The notes under the pieces: model-generated
Databases searched by the model: none
Seen by the model: only the letters and a program-made list of their open reading frames with translations
What the model was told of the DNA's origin: nothing
Made by a program: the position numbers and the translations under genes
NCBI GenBank assembly: GCA_945952415.1
Contig: CAMFIF010000007.1
Coordinates: 119,348 to 183,347 of the forward strand
Direction of reading: 5' to 3'
DNA length: 64,000 nt
Source: an uncultured Rhizobium sp.
Lineage (GTDB): Bacteria; Pseudomonadota; Alphaproteobacteria; Rhizobiales; Rhizobiaceae
Part shown: positions 8,444-16,827 of the stretch, one piece after another
Position numbering within the stretch: the stretch's first letter is position 1
Layout of the letters: each line of letters starts with the position of its first letter

Positions 8444-8468
8444 CAGAAATCGCCGGCAGGCGTATTTT
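8440..8468 (+). promoter_or_regulatory. Strong sigma-70-type promoter overlapping the cobE stop
   Basis: TTGACA (8440-8445), exactly 17 bases, then TATTTT (8463-8468). The -35 box is a perfect consensus. The predicted start is near 8475. No plausible plus-strand gene follows until 8959, so the promoter most likely drives a short non-coding RNA. Confidence 0.6.
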
Positions 8469-8474
8469 AGAAAT

Positions 8475-8580
8475 TGTCTGTGTTCGGCATGTGACCTCCG
8501 CGGGCCTCGATGTTGCTAGCTCGGGGCCCGCAACCATTTTCAGGAACCGGCCTGCCGTCTCGGTGCGGCAGGCCGGCCCT
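8475..8580 (+). ncRNA. Candidate structured small RNA downstream of cobE
   Basis: About 100 bases follow the promoter at 8440-8468. Hairpin 1 (arms 8500-8510 and 8521-8531) has an 11-bp stem closing a 10-base loop, TGTTGCTAGC. Its one non-Watson-Crick pair is G-U on the plus strand but A-C on the minus strand, which favours plus-strand transcription. Hairpin 2 (8547-8557 with 8566-8576) is a perfect 11-bp stem. I see no coding potential and recognise no known RNA family. The end is uncertain because there is no clear U-tract. Confidence 0.45.
8547..8576. terminator. Perfect 11-bp inverted repeat between convergent transcripts
   Basis: CCGGCCTGCCG pairs with CGGCAGGCCGG around an 8-base loop. 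It lies between the candidate plus-strand RNA and the minus-strand micro-ORF, 18 bases past the latter's stop, and could end both. Neither side has a good U-run, so termination is inferred from position and stem strength. Confidence 0.4.
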
Positions 8581-8593
8581 CTCACCGTTAAGC

Positions 8594-8665
8594 TCAGGCC
8601 TTGAGGGCCATGAGCATGATCTGGCAGATCATCAGAACGATGATGATTGCATCAGTATTCGACAT
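8594..8665 (-). CDS. 23-residue hydrophobic micro-protein
   Basis: The ORF starts with ATG at 8665 and ends with TGA at 8594-8596. It encodes a short polar start (MSNTDA), a hydrophobic stretch of about 14 residues (IIIVLMICQIMLMA), and a short end (LKA). One membrane-spanning helix is likely. The ribosome-binding site AAAGGAG, 5 bases before the ATG, is better than for most genes in this window, the main argument that it is translated. I do not recognise the family. Alternatives are a type I toxin-like peptide, a small subunit or regulator of a membrane protein, or a chance ORF. Confidence 0.5.
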   Translation of the reverse strand: MSNTDAIIIVLMICQIMLMALKA

Positions 8666-8699
8666 AGTCGCTCCTTTCCGGCATCCGAGGATGGATTTC

Positions 8700-8726
8700 C
8701 GCATGTCTGTTGCTAGCAGGCATGCG
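8700..8726 (-). promoter_or_regulatory. Hairpin in the micro-ORF leader whose loop complements the candidate sRNA loop
   Basis: CGCATG pairs with CATGCG around a 15-base loop containing, on the minus strand, GCTAGCAACA (8717-8708). This is the exact complement of the 10-base loop TGTTGCTAGC of the candidate plus-strand RNA (8511-8520). The hairpin ends about 35 bases before the micro-ORF ATG. A second hairpin (8746-8756 with 8765-8775) lies further upstream. Confidence 0.4.
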
Positions 8727-8958
8727 AACCTCTTGCCGAAACCGCGGGGTGCGGCTTCCGAGCCAGCCGCGCCCCTTTCGAGGCGATACCGGCGATGCCA
8801 AGGGTAAGATAAACTATAAAATTCGAAAATACTAAATAAAATCGGGCGGCAACTCCATATCTTCCGCTTGCGTCAGGGGCTGTCGTGGTTATCCTCTGCA
8901 ACCATTCCGGCGGGCGCTTCGCAGGGCCGGCCGGGCCAGAACAAAAAGAAGGATAAAC
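8727..8958. other. Non-coding gap before the nucleoside hydrolase
   Basis: This completes the 515-base gap between cobE and the nucleoside hydrolase. It holds an 11-bp GC-rich hairpin (8746-8775) and an AT-rich stretch (about 8810-8845) that may carry promoters in either direction. The nucleoside hydrolase ribosome-binding site AAGAAGGA is just before 8959. I see no further gene. Confidence 0.5.
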
Positions 8959-9909
8959 ATGGCACATAAGGTTATTTTTGACACCGATCCGGGTGTGGAC
9001 GATGCGATGGCGCTTCTTTTCCTGCACCGGCATCCGGAGATCGATCTCGTCGGTGTCACCACGGTTTTCGGCAATGCCGCGATCGAGACCACCACGCGCA
9101 ACGCGCTGTTCCTCAAGCGGGAATGGAAGATCGATGCGCCGGTGGCAAAGGGTGCGAACGAGACCATCGATCCCGCGCGCCCTCATGCCGGCTGGCCCAC
9201 TTTCGTTCATGGCGATGACGGGCTCGGCAATATCGGCGTGCCCGACACCATAGACGAACCGCTGGACCCGCGTCCTGCCTATCAGTTCATCATCGATACG
9301 GTGCGGGCCCATCCGCATGAAATCACGCTCGTTGCCGTTGGCCGGATGACCAATCTGGCGCTGGCGCTGCGCCATGCGCCGGATATCGCCCTTCTCGTGA
9401 AGCAGGTGGTGATCATGGGCGGCGCCTTCGATGTGCCGGGGAACGTGACGCCGGCGGCGGAAGCCAATATTCACGGCGACCCGGAGGCGGCGGATATCGT
9501 GTTCACTGCGCCCTGGAAGGTGGTGGCGGCAGGCCTCGACGTGACGGCGAAAACGACGATGAGCCGCGGCTTTCTGGATGCCATGGCAGCGAAGGGCGGC
9601 CGGGATCTGGAGCTCCTGCGGCGGGTCTCCGATTTCTACATCAAGTTCTATTCCCATGCGGTCGATGACGGCATGCTGGTTCATGACAGCTGTGCCTGCG
9701 TCTACGTGGTGGCGCCCGGGCTTTTCACCGTTCGCAGCGGGCCTGTGCGGGTTGTCTGCGGCGGTCTGGCCGATGGCCAGACGATCCAGAAGCCCGATGG
9801 CATGAGCTTCGGTCCGAGCGACTGGGACGATCAGGTCTCGCAATTCGCGATGACCGGCGTGGAGCCGGAGAAGGTCCTCGCTCTCCTTGAAGAGACGCTC
9901 ACGGCCTGA
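8959..9909 (+). CDS. Inosine-uridine-preferring nucleoside hydrolase family protein
   Basis: A 316-residue cytosolic hydrolase that cleaves the N-glycosidic bond of ribonucleosides. The calcium-binding N-terminal signature DTDPGVDDAMAL is intact at residues 8-19, followed by GVTTVFGNA, the central VVIMGGAFDVPGNVTPAAEANIH region and a C-terminal HDSCA segment. Length and motifs fit the IunH family; purine or pyrimidine preference cannot be read from the sequence. It has a good ribosome-binding site (AAGAAGGA). Its 3' end overlaps the convergent colD-like gene by 11 bases. Confidence 0.9.
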   Translation: MAHKVIFDTDPGVDDAMALLFLHRHPEIDLVGVTTVFGNAAIETTTRNALFLKREWKIDAPVAKGANETIDPARPHAGWPTFVHGDDGLGNIGVPDTIDEPLDPRPAYQFIIDTVRAHPHEITLVAVGRMTNLALALRHAPDIALLVKQVVIMGGAFDVPGNVTPAAEANIHGDPEAADIVFTAPWKVVAAGLDVTAKTTMSRGFLDAMAAKGGRDLELLRRVSDFYIKFYSHAVDDGMLVHDSCACVYVVAPGLFTVRSGPVRVVCGGLADGQTIQKPDGMSFGPSDWDDQVSQFAMTGVEPEKVLALLEETLTA

Positions 9910-11071
9910 TGCGATCGAGCGCTTCCCGCAGGGCGGCGAATTCGTCGCCCAGCGGATAATGGTGGTTTCCGATGAAGAGGCCCGCGCGGTCTATTTCATC
10001 GGCCGTCGCCAGGCTCCCATGGATCGAGTGGTCGAAGTACCGCACGACCTCGTTTTTTGCAAAATTGCCGGCGACGATCGGGCGGACTTCCACTTCGCTC
10101 CGGCGGAGCGAGGCCAGCAGGTCGGCGCGATCAAGCCCGCTTTCGGGCTCCACCACCATGCTGAAGCCGAACCAGCTGCTTTCCCCGATCTCCCTTTGCG
10201 GGCGGATGAACGGGTAATCCGCCATCAGATCCAGAAAGCGGGCCGCATTGGCACGCCGTTCGCGCATGATCATGGGCAGCTTCCTGATCTGCTCCAGCCC
10301 AATGGCGCCGCTCATTTCCAGCGGCCGGACATTGTAGCCCGGCAGCACGAACCGGAAGGATTCGACAAAGCTGTCGTCGCTCTTGGGTGAGGTTACGCGG
10401 TTTTCCTTGGGCAGGTTTCGCGTCCAGCCATGCGCGCGCAGGCAGAGCAGGATGTGATGCAGCTCCTCGTCATCGGTCACGATCATCCCGCCTTCCATGG
10501 TCGAGATGTGGTGGCTGAAGAAGGCGCTGAAACTGCCCATCACGCCGAAGGTGCCCGCCTGTTTTCCCTCGAAAAGCGCGCCCATGGATTCGCAATTGTC
10601 CTCCATGAGGACAATCGGCCGCTGCCCGATGATCCCCCGCAGGCGGCTGAAATCATTGGGATTGCCGAGCAGGTTCACCGCCATGATCGCCCGCACGTCC
10701 GGGGTGATCGCGGCCTCGAGCGCGGCAAGATCATAGTTCAGCGTATGGGGGTCGATGTCGACGAAGCGCAGCTTCAGGCCATATTGATGCAGCGGATAAT
10801 AGGTCGTGCTCCAGGAGACCGCGGGCACGATCACTTCCGCACCCGGCAGGAGCGGGTTCACCTTGCGGTATCGAAGGGCTGCGACCATCAGGAGATTGGC
10901 GGAAGAGCCGGAATTGACCATTACGCAATGGCGGCTGCCGGTATAATCGGCAAAGGCGCGCTCGAATTCCGCCACGCGCCCGTTCATGCTGTACATGCCG
11001 CTGTCGATCACCCGGTGAATGGCGGCGATTTCCGCCTCGTCCCAGGCGGAATTAGCGAGCGGATAGCGCAT
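9899..11071 (-). CDS. DegT/DnrJ/EryC1-fold PLP enzyme, ColD-like GDP-4-keto-6-deoxymannose 3-dehydratase
   Basis: A 390-residue member of the sugar aminotransferase fold. The usual PLP-linking lysine of the (G)NK...GEGG motif is replaced by histidine: the segment reads FFSHHISTMEGG near residue 185. As I know the family, this swap marks 3-dehydratases such as ColD and RfbH-type enzymes, which use PLP to remove the C3 hydroxyl instead of transaminating. With gmd and a fucose-synthase-like gene alongside, the likely product is GDP-4-keto-3,6-dideoxymannose. Its 5' end overlaps the upstream gene by 20 bases. Confidence 0.8.
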   Translation of the reverse strand: MRYPLANSAWDEAEIAAIHRVIDSGMYSMNGRVAEFERAFADYTGSRHCVMVNSGSSANLLMVAALRYRKVNPLLPGAEVIVPAVSWSTTYYPLHQYGLKLRFVDIDPHTLNYDLAALEAAITPDVRAIMAVNLLGNPNDFSRLRGIIGQRPIVLMEDNCESMGALFEGKQAGTFGVMGSFSAFFSHHISTMEGGMIVTDDEELHHILLCLRAHGWTRNLPKENRVTSPKSDDSFVESFRFVLPGYNVRPLEMSGAIGLEQIRKLPMIMRERRANAARFLDLMADYPFIRPQREIGESSWFGFSMVVEPESGLDRADLLASLRRSEVEVRPIVAGNFAKNEVVRYFDHSIHGSLATADEIDRAGLFIGNHHYPLGDEFAALREALDRIRP

Positions 11072-11996
11072 GGGCCTGCTCCGTCTTCAGATAATGCTGA
11101 TAGGTGAGTGCGATACCATCGGCCAGCGGGGTACGGGCGCGCCAGCCCCAGGCGGTCGCCCGGGAGACGTCCAGCAGCTTGCGCCGCATGCCCGACGGTT
11201 TCGAGAGATCATGGACAAAGCGCCCACCATAACCGATCACGCCCGCGGCAATCTCATAATGGTCGTTGATGGTGAAATCCTGCCCGGTGCCGATGTTCAG
11301 GATATCAGGGAGCGTTTCGAACCGTTCCACCGCCAGGAGGATCGCCTCGGCGAGATCGCCGGAATAGAGAAATTCGCGCCGTGCCAGCCCGTCGCCCCAT
11401 ATATCGACCTCAGCCTTGCCGCTTTCCCGGGCTTGGACGAGCTTGTGGATGATGGCCGGCACCAGATGCGACCGGGCCGGATCAAAGCAGTCATGGGGCC
11501 CGTAGAGATTGGAGGGAATGAGCGTCTTGCAGGAGAAGCCTGCCGTTTCGCGCCCAAGATAGGAGCCGAGCCGGAGAACACTGATCTTCGCCAGGGCATA
11601 GCCCTCATTGGTGGGCTCCAGCGGCCCGGCGAGAATCTGCTCTTCCGTCAGCGGATCGGGGCTATCGGCGGGATAGATGCAGGAACTGCCGAGATTGAGG
11701 ACACGGGGAACGCCGGCATCCCGGGCCGCGAGGAGGAGGTTGCGACCCATGTCCCAGTTTTCCGTCAGAAAGGCCACGGGTTCCCGGAGATTGGCCTGTA
11801 TGCCGCCCACCTTGCCGGCAGCATGGATGATCATGTCCGGCCGGTGCCGCATGAGATAGTCCCGCACGGAACGCTGATCCATAAGGTCGCATTCGGCCCG
11901 CGGCGGTGCCAGAATGCCAATTCCCTTGCGGGCACAGGCATCTCTCACATTGCGGCCGACCATGCCGGTGCCGCCGGTCAGCATCAGACCGTTCAC
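11052..11996 (-). CDS. GDP-L-fucose synthase-like epimerase/reductase (ColC-like)
   Basis: A 314-residue short-chain dehydrogenase/reductase with the nucleotide-binding GGTGMVG near residue 7, the serine-cysteine segment SSCIYP near residue 107, the YALAK catalytic Tyr/Lys pair, and NLYGPHDCF followed by RSHLVPA. These match GDP-fucose synthases, including the Cys and His used for epimerisation. ColC of colitose synthesis belongs to the same family and does the same chemistry on the 3-deoxy substrate. The ColD-like neighbour favours GDP-L-colitose; GDP-L-fucose remains possible. It overlaps gmd by 4 bases. Confidence 0.82.
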   Translation of the reverse strand: MNGLMLTGGTGMVGRNVRDACARKGIGILAPPRAECDLMDQRSVRDYLMRHRPDMIIHAAGKVGGIQANLREPVAFLTENWDMGRNLLLAARDAGVPRVLNLGSSCIYPADSPDPLTEEQILAGPLEPTNEGYALAKISVLRLGSYLGRETAGFSCKTLIPSNLYGPHDCFDPARSHLVPAIIHKLVQARESGKAEVDIWGDGLARREFLYSGDLAEAILLAVERFETLPDILNIGTGQDFTINDHYEIAAGVIGYGGRFVHDLSKPSGMRRKLLDVSRATAWGWRARTPLADGIALTYQHYLKTEQAHALSAR

Positions 11997-13198
11997 CCTG
12001 CCAGTCCTCCGCGGATGTCCTCCGCCTCGTCGGGGCCGAAGGCTGCCTTCAGGGCCTGGAGACGGTTGCGCAGGGCCGCGGCGCCCGCTTCTCCCCGGGT
12101 TATCTTGGTCGAATGGCCGGAAAGCGCGGCATTGCGGAAGGCGAGTTCCAGATCGGCGGCCATCATTTCTTCGACCAGTTCGGCGAAACTGGTGCGTGGG
12201 GTCCAGCCGAGTTTCTCGCGGGCCTTGCTCGCATCGCCGAGAAGCGTCTCCACTTCGGCGGGGCGGTAGTATTCGGGGTCTACGCGCACCAGCACGGAAC
12301 CGGGCTTAAGCTCGGGAAAGCGTCCATCCGAGTGCCCGATCACACCGCACTCACCGGCCCCTTCGCCCTGCCATTCGAGCGTGAGGCCGAGATGGCTCGC
12401 CGCGGCATTGACGAAATCGCGGACGGAATGCTGCGTGCCGGTGGCGATGACGAAATCCTCGGGCTTTTCCTGCTGGAGCATCATCCACTGCATCTCGACA
12501 TAGTCGCGCGCATGGCCCCAGTCCCGCCGGGCATCGAGATTTCCGAGATAGAGGCAGTCCTGTGCGCCTGTTGCGATATGGGCAAGCGCCCGGGTGATCT
12601 TGCGGGTCACGAAGGTTTCGCCGCGCAAGGGGCTTTCATGGTTGAACAGGATGCCGTTGCAGGCATAGAGCCCATAGGCTTCCCGGTAATTGACGGTGAT
12701 CCAGTAGGCGTAGAGCTTCGCCACGCCATAGGGGCTGCGCGGATGGAAGGGGGTTTCCTCCGTCTGCGGGATTTCGCGCACCTTGCCGAAGAGTTCCGAC
12801 GTGGAAGCCTGGTAGAACCGCGCCTTGCTGCCAAGACCGAGAATGCGGATCCCTTCCAGGAGGCGCAGCGTGCCGAGCGCATCGGAGTTTGCGGTATATT
12901 CCGGCTGCTCGAAGGAAACGCCCACATGGCTCTGGGCCGCGAGATTGTAGATTTCGTCCGGCTGGACCTCGGCCATCACCCGGATGAGGCTGCTGGAATC
13001 GGTCATGTCGCCATGGTGCAGGTGGAAGGGCAGTCCCTCCACATGCGGATCATGGAAGAGATGGTCGATGCGGTCGGTGTTGAACAGCGAGGTTCGGCGC
13101 TTGATGCCGTGCACCTCATAGCCCTTTGCGAGCAGGAGCTCGGCGAGATAGGCGCCGTCCTGCCCGGTAACCCCCGTGATCAGCGCCCGTTTCGTCAT
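11993..13198 (-). CDS. gmd: GDP-mannose 4,6-dehydratase
   Basis: A 401-residue SDR enzyme converting GDP-D-mannose to GDP-4-keto-6-deoxy-D-mannose, the common precursor of fucose, colitose, rhamnose and perosamine donors. It begins with the Rossmann signature [19 protein letters not shown] and has [17 protein letters not shown], characteristic of Gmd, and the YAYW segment with the catalytic tyrosine. It is somewhat longer than the usual 350-375 residues, mainly at the C-terminus. It overlaps the glycosyltransferase gene upstream (4 bases) and the ColC-like gene downstream (4 bases), so the four genes form one operon. Confidence 0.93.
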   Translation of the reverse strand: MTKRALITGVTGQDGAYLAELLLAKGYEVHGIKRRTSLFNTDRIDHLFHDPHVEGLPFHLHHGDMTDSSSLIRVMAEVQPDEIYNLAAQSHVGVSFEQPEYTANSDALGTLRLLEGIRILGLGSKARFYQASTSELFGKVREIPQTEETPFHPRSPYGVAKLYAYWITVNYREAYGLYACNGILFNHESPLRGETFVTRKITRALAHIATGAQDCLYLGNLDARRDWGHARDYVEMQWMMLQQEKPEDFVIATGTQHSVRDFVNAAASHLGLTLEWQGEGAGECGVIGHSDGRFPELKPGSVLVRVDPEYYRPAEVETLLGDASKAREKLGWTPRTSFAELVEEMMAADLELAFRNAALSGHSTKITRGEAGAAALRNRLQALKAAFGPDEAEDIRGGLAG

Positions 13199-15153
13199 GC
13201 AGCCTCCTCGACCGGCGCGCGGTGGACGGGCGGGTGGCCCGGCTCGATTTCGATGATCTCGGGGCGGAGGCCCCGGCGGGCCCGTTCGGCCATGGCCTCG
13301 AAGGCCGTTTCCAGACTGCGGGCAAAATTCTTGGGGTCGAAAAGCGGCGAGGTGAGACGGTTGCGGGCAAGCCGCTCCCGGACCGCGCGATAAAGGGTGC
13401 GGTCCTTGGCAAGCGTCTCCGCAATGGCGACATAGCCCGCATCGTCCGCGCCGACGAGATCGGGCAGGCCGACCGCATATAGCAGGCTTTCCGTCATGCG
13501 CGAGGGGGCCGTGCTGCCCCGCAGCGTCACCACGGGCACGCCTGCCCGGAGCATGTCTGTTGTCGTTGCATGGCCATTATAGGGAAGCGTGTCGAGGCTG
13601 AGATCGGCAAGGGCCGCGCGGCTGATATGGTCCTGGTAGCTTCGGGTCGATTCAGCGAAGACGAGACGCTCGCCCGAAACGCCCTTGCGACGCAGCGCGC
13701 GGATGATGTTCTCGCGGGCCATGGTTTCGCCGGCACGGATCCAGAGCACCGATTCCGGGACGCGGGAGAGGATTTCTCCCCAGAGATCGATGGTTTGCGG
13801 CGAGATCTTGAAAACCGCGTTGAAGGACGAGAAGATGAATTTGTCGTCCGGCAGGCCCCATTCCGCCCGGGTCGCTGCCTGGGGAATGCAGGTTTCGAGC
13901 GACTGGTTGGGCATGGATGTGTGGGGCAGAAGGCAGAATTTCTCGGTGTAATGGGGCCGGCTTTCCGGCGGCGTCACCCGGCTGTCGGTAATCACGTAAT
14001 CCAGTTCCGCGCCGGTGACCGTTGCCGGATAGCCGAGATAGCCGACCTTTACCGGCGTGTCCGCCAGGTTGACGATATCCAGCCGTGCGCCTGCCGTATG
14101 GCCCTTGAGGTCCACGAGGATGTCGATCTCCCGCCGGCGGATGAGATCGAGTACTTCCACGGTCGGGCGGCCATGGATCGGCACGACGGCGTTCAGCAGT
14201 TCGGGCGTGAAATTGGCGCGCTGCCAGGCCCGGCCCTCGGGCACGGTATGGCAAAGCAGGGTCACCTCCACCCGCGCGGGGTCGTGGTGCTTCAGCACCT
14301 CGCTGAAGACGGACATGACCGCATGCTGGCGGAAATCGTCGGAGAGATAGGCGACCTTGAGGGGCCGGCCCGCCTCCGCCATAGGGCGGCGCGGGTGGCG
14401 GAGAAGCGACAGCGCGTCGGTTGCGGCCATCAGCTGGTTTGAATCATGGGAGGGGCGGGCGATCACCGCCTCGGACCGGCACCAGAAAAGCCGGTTCAGC
14501 GCCTGTTCCGTGCAGAGCAGTGCATTGGCAAGGGGCGTATCCGGGGCCCTCATGATGTTTTCATAGTCCCGGATCGCCTCGAAATCGCAGACCACGCGGG
14601 CCTCGGCAAAGCGAAGTGCCTTGAGGAAGATATCGTTCGGGCAATCCTGGACGCCGCGATTGAGCGTTGCCCACAGTGCCTCGCGGTCGCCCTTCAGCCG
14701 GTAGTAACCGCATTTCAGGGCAATGTGCTGGGGATTGCGGTCGTCGAGGAGATCGAGGACCCGCTCCACCCCGTCGAGATCGCCGGCCGCAAGGCAGGCT
14801 TCGCCGATCTGGTGCATGGCCATGGGATCATCGGAGAGCGCCGCATGCGCCTGGGTGGCCAGCGAGCGGATCTTGCCGGTCGCCCCCGTGGCGGCAAAAA
14901 GCGCCATGGCGAGCTTCAGGAATTGCGCGGCCTTTTCCGGCGAGATGGCGGCCTCGCGGGCAAAGGCATCGCCTGCCTCTTCCTTCTGGCCGAGCTTGAA
15001 ATGGATATTGCCGAGCAGGGCAAACCAGTTCGGACCACCGCCCGGATGCTGGTTAAGGAGCGCCTGCATGTGCTGCAGCGCCGCGGGGAAGTCCCCGTCA
15101 TTATAGGCATTCAGCGTGTCGGCAAATGTGATATTCAGGAAGGCGGCATTCAT
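13195..15153 (-). CDS. TPR-containing glycosyltransferase, family 41 (OGT/SPINDLY-like)
   Basis: About 652 residues. The N-terminal half has helical tetratricopeptide-type repeats (for example [21 protein letters not shown]). The C-terminal half carries the OGT-like catalytic region: [12 protein letters not shown] near residue 370, then [18 protein letters not shown] and [17 protein letters not shown]. Family 41 enzymes transfer sugars from nucleotide donors to protein Ser/Thr or other acceptors. It is the first gene of the operon with gmd, which may supply its donor. The start at 15153 gives [10 protein letters not shown]; an ATG at 15195 with GGAG nearby is a real alternative. A second family 41 gene lies at 53613-55511. 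Confidence 0.82.
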   Translation of the reverse strand: MNAAFLNITFADTLNAYNDGDFPAALQHMQALLNQHPGGGPNWFALLGNIHFKLGQKEEAGDAFAREAAISPEKAAQFLKLAMALFAATGATGKIRSLATQAHAALSDDPMAMHQIGEACLAAGDLDGVERVLDLLDDRNPQHIALKCGYYRLKGDREALWATLNRGVQDCPNDIFLKALRFAEARVVCDFEAIRDYENIMRAPDTPLANALLCTEQALNRLFWCRSEAVIARPSHDSNQLMAATDALSLLRHPRRPMAEAGRPLKVAYLSDDFRQHAVMSVFSEVLKHHDPARVEVTLLCHTVPEGRAWQRANFTPELLNAVVPIHGRPTVEVLDLIRRREIDILVDLKGHTAGARLDIVNLADTPVKVGYLGYPATVTGAELDYVITDSRVTPPESRPHYTEKFCLLPHTSMPNQSLETCIPQAATRAEWGLPDDKFIFSSFNAVFKISPQTIDLWGEILSRVPESVLWIRAGETMARENIIRALRRKGVSGERLVFAESTRSYQDHISRAALADLSLDTLPYNGHATTTDMLRAGVPVVTLRGSTAPSRMTESLLYAVGLPDLVGADDAGYVAIAETLAKDRTLYRAVRERLARNRLTSPLFDPKNFARSLETAFEAMAERARRGLRPEIIEIEPGHPPVHRAPVEEAA

Positions 15154-15467
15154 GCGCTTTCGACCCCGGCTTTCAGAATCAGAGAAGGGCTTCATCCCTC
15201 TCCATTCATTCTTAATCAGTGAAACCTTTCCGAAGCTGGATTCCCGGGGCTTTTGCTCGCGGTGCCTAAAAAGGCTTGCCGCGGAATCGCTTGGCGGCAT
15301 CGGTTCATGCGGGATGTCAGGGGCGATGCGCTCCTGCCCGCACCGGCCCGTCGCCATCAAGAAAGTCCGGGGCGTTCGGAGGCAAGGGCGGCGGGGATCG
15401 CCCTTTCTAGACTGGGGTTTTGCGGGGCGAAACCGCGGCCCCTTCCGCAGGGAGGCAGGAAAGCACC

Positions 15468-15914
15468 ATGTCCGATATCGTTATCCGCAAGGCAGAGGCC
15501 GGGGATGAAGCGCGCTGGCGGGCCCTTTGGGCCGGTTATGTCGATTTCTATCGCGGCTCCGTTCCCGAGGAGGCAACGGCGCTGACCTGGCAGCGCATCC
15601 TCGATCCCGGCAGCGCCATAGAATGCCTGGTGGCGGAGCGGGCAGGGCAGGTGGACGGGATCTGCAATTACGTTTTCCATGACAGCACCTGGAGCACGCA
15701 GCCGATCTGCTATCTGCAGGATCTCTTCGTCGATCCCCGCTCGCGGGGCGGCGGGCTTGCCAAGCAGCTGATCCTGGCCTGCGAGGAGGCGGCGCGGGCG
15801 CGGGGCGCCTTCCGTCTCTACTGGCAGACCCAGGAGTATAATGCGCCAGCCCGTTCGCTTTACGACACGATCGTGCCGCGTTCGTCGTTCATCGTTTACC
15901 GGAAGAACATCTAG
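15468..15914 (+). CDS. GNAT-family N-acetyltransferase
   Basis: A 148-residue acetyltransferase. The start MSDIVIRKAEAGDEARWRALWAGY is typical of the fold, and the acetyl-CoA pyrophosphate-binding loop is seen as DPRSRGGGLAKQLI near residue 90. The C-terminal WQTQEYNAPARSLYD is a common GNAT ending. The ATG at 15468 is preceded by GGGAGGCAGG. The substrate cannot be told. It is divergent from the glycosyltransferase operon and precedes cobA by 70 bases. Confidence 0.85.
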   Translation: MSDIVIRKAEAGDEARWRALWAGYVDFYRGSVPEEATALTWQRILDPGSAIECLVAERAGQVDGICNYVFHDSTWSTQPICYLQDLFVDPRSRGGGLAKQLILACEEAARARGAFRLYWQTQEYNAPARSLYDTIVPRSSFIVYRKNI

Positions 15915-15984
15915 AATGTCGCAGCGTCGCGGTGAGGCGATCATCGATGTTGCATTCCCGGTGCGCCGGACATAGGACAAATGG

Positions 15985-16827
15985 ATGAACCAGAACCTCT
16001 TTTCCCATCTGCCGGAGTTCCAGCCGGGCACCGTCTGGCTGGTCGGCGCCGGGCCGGGCGATCCCGGCCTGCTGACGCTGCTGGCCGTCAAGGCGCTCGG
16101 CGAGGCGGATGTGGTTGTCCATGATGCGCTTGTGAACGACGACTGCCTGAAATTCGTGCGCCCCGGCGCGAAGCTCGAATTTGCGGGAAAGCGCGGCGGC
16201 AAGCCTTCCGCCAAGCAGCGTGACATCTCGCTGAGGCTCGTGGAACTGGCGCGGGCGGGTCACCGGGTGCTGCGCCTCAAGGGCGGCGATCCCTTCGTCT
16301 TCGGACGGGGCGGCGAGGAAGCGCTGACGCTCGTCGAACACAATATCGGCTTCCGCATCGTGCCTGGCATCACGGCAGGAATCGGCGGGCTTGCCTATGC
16401 GGGCATTCCGGTCACCCATCGGGAGGTCAATCACGCGGTCACCTTCCTGACCGGGCATGATTCCTCCGGCGTCATTCCCGACCGGATCGACTGGCAGGCG
16501 ATCGGGCGCGGCTCGCCCGTCATTGTCATGTATATGGCGATGAAGCATATCGGGCAGATCAGTGCAAATCTGATGGCGGCCGGCCGTGCAGCGGATGAGC
16601 CGGTGGCCTTCGTCTGCAATGCGGCGACGGGCAACCAGTCGGTGCTGGAAACCACGCTTGGCGAAGCCGAGGCGGCCGTGGGCCGCTCGGGCATCGAACC
16701 ACCCGCCATCGTCGTGGTGGGCGAGGTGGTGAAGCTCAGGCCTTCGCTCGACTGGCTGGGTGCACTTTCCGGACGGCGGCTCGTTCCCGATCCCTTCGAT
16801 CCGCCCCAGCAAAAGGTATCGGCATGA
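15985..16827 (+). CDS. cobA: Uroporphyrinogen-III C-methyltransferase (SUMT)
   Basis: A 280-residue cytosolic enzyme that methylates uroporphyrinogen III at C2 and C7 with S-adenosylmethionine to give precorrin-2, the entry step to cobalamin and siroheme. It shows VGAGPGDPGLLTLLAVKAL near residue 19, the second signature VLRLKGGDPFVFGRGGEE near residue 95, and the VPGITAGIGG segment. There is no fused CysG oxidase/chelatase domain, fitting the stand-alone CobA used for B12. Its stop overlaps the cobB start by 4 bases, opening the cobA-B-C-D operon. Confidence 0.95.
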   Translation: MNQNLFSHLPEFQPGTVWLVGAGPGDPGLLTLLAVKALGEADVVVHDALVNDDCLKFVRPGAKLEFAGKRGGKPSAKQRDISLRLVELARAGHRVLRLKGGDPFVFGRGGEEALTLVEHNIGFRIVPGITAGIGGLAYAGIPVTHREVNHAVTFLTGHDSSGVIPDRIDWQAIGRGSPVIVMYMAMKHIGQISANLMAAGRAADEPVAFVCNAATGNQSVLETTLGEAEAAVGRSGIEPPAIVVVGEVVKLRPSLDWLGALSGRRLVPDPFDPPQQKVSA

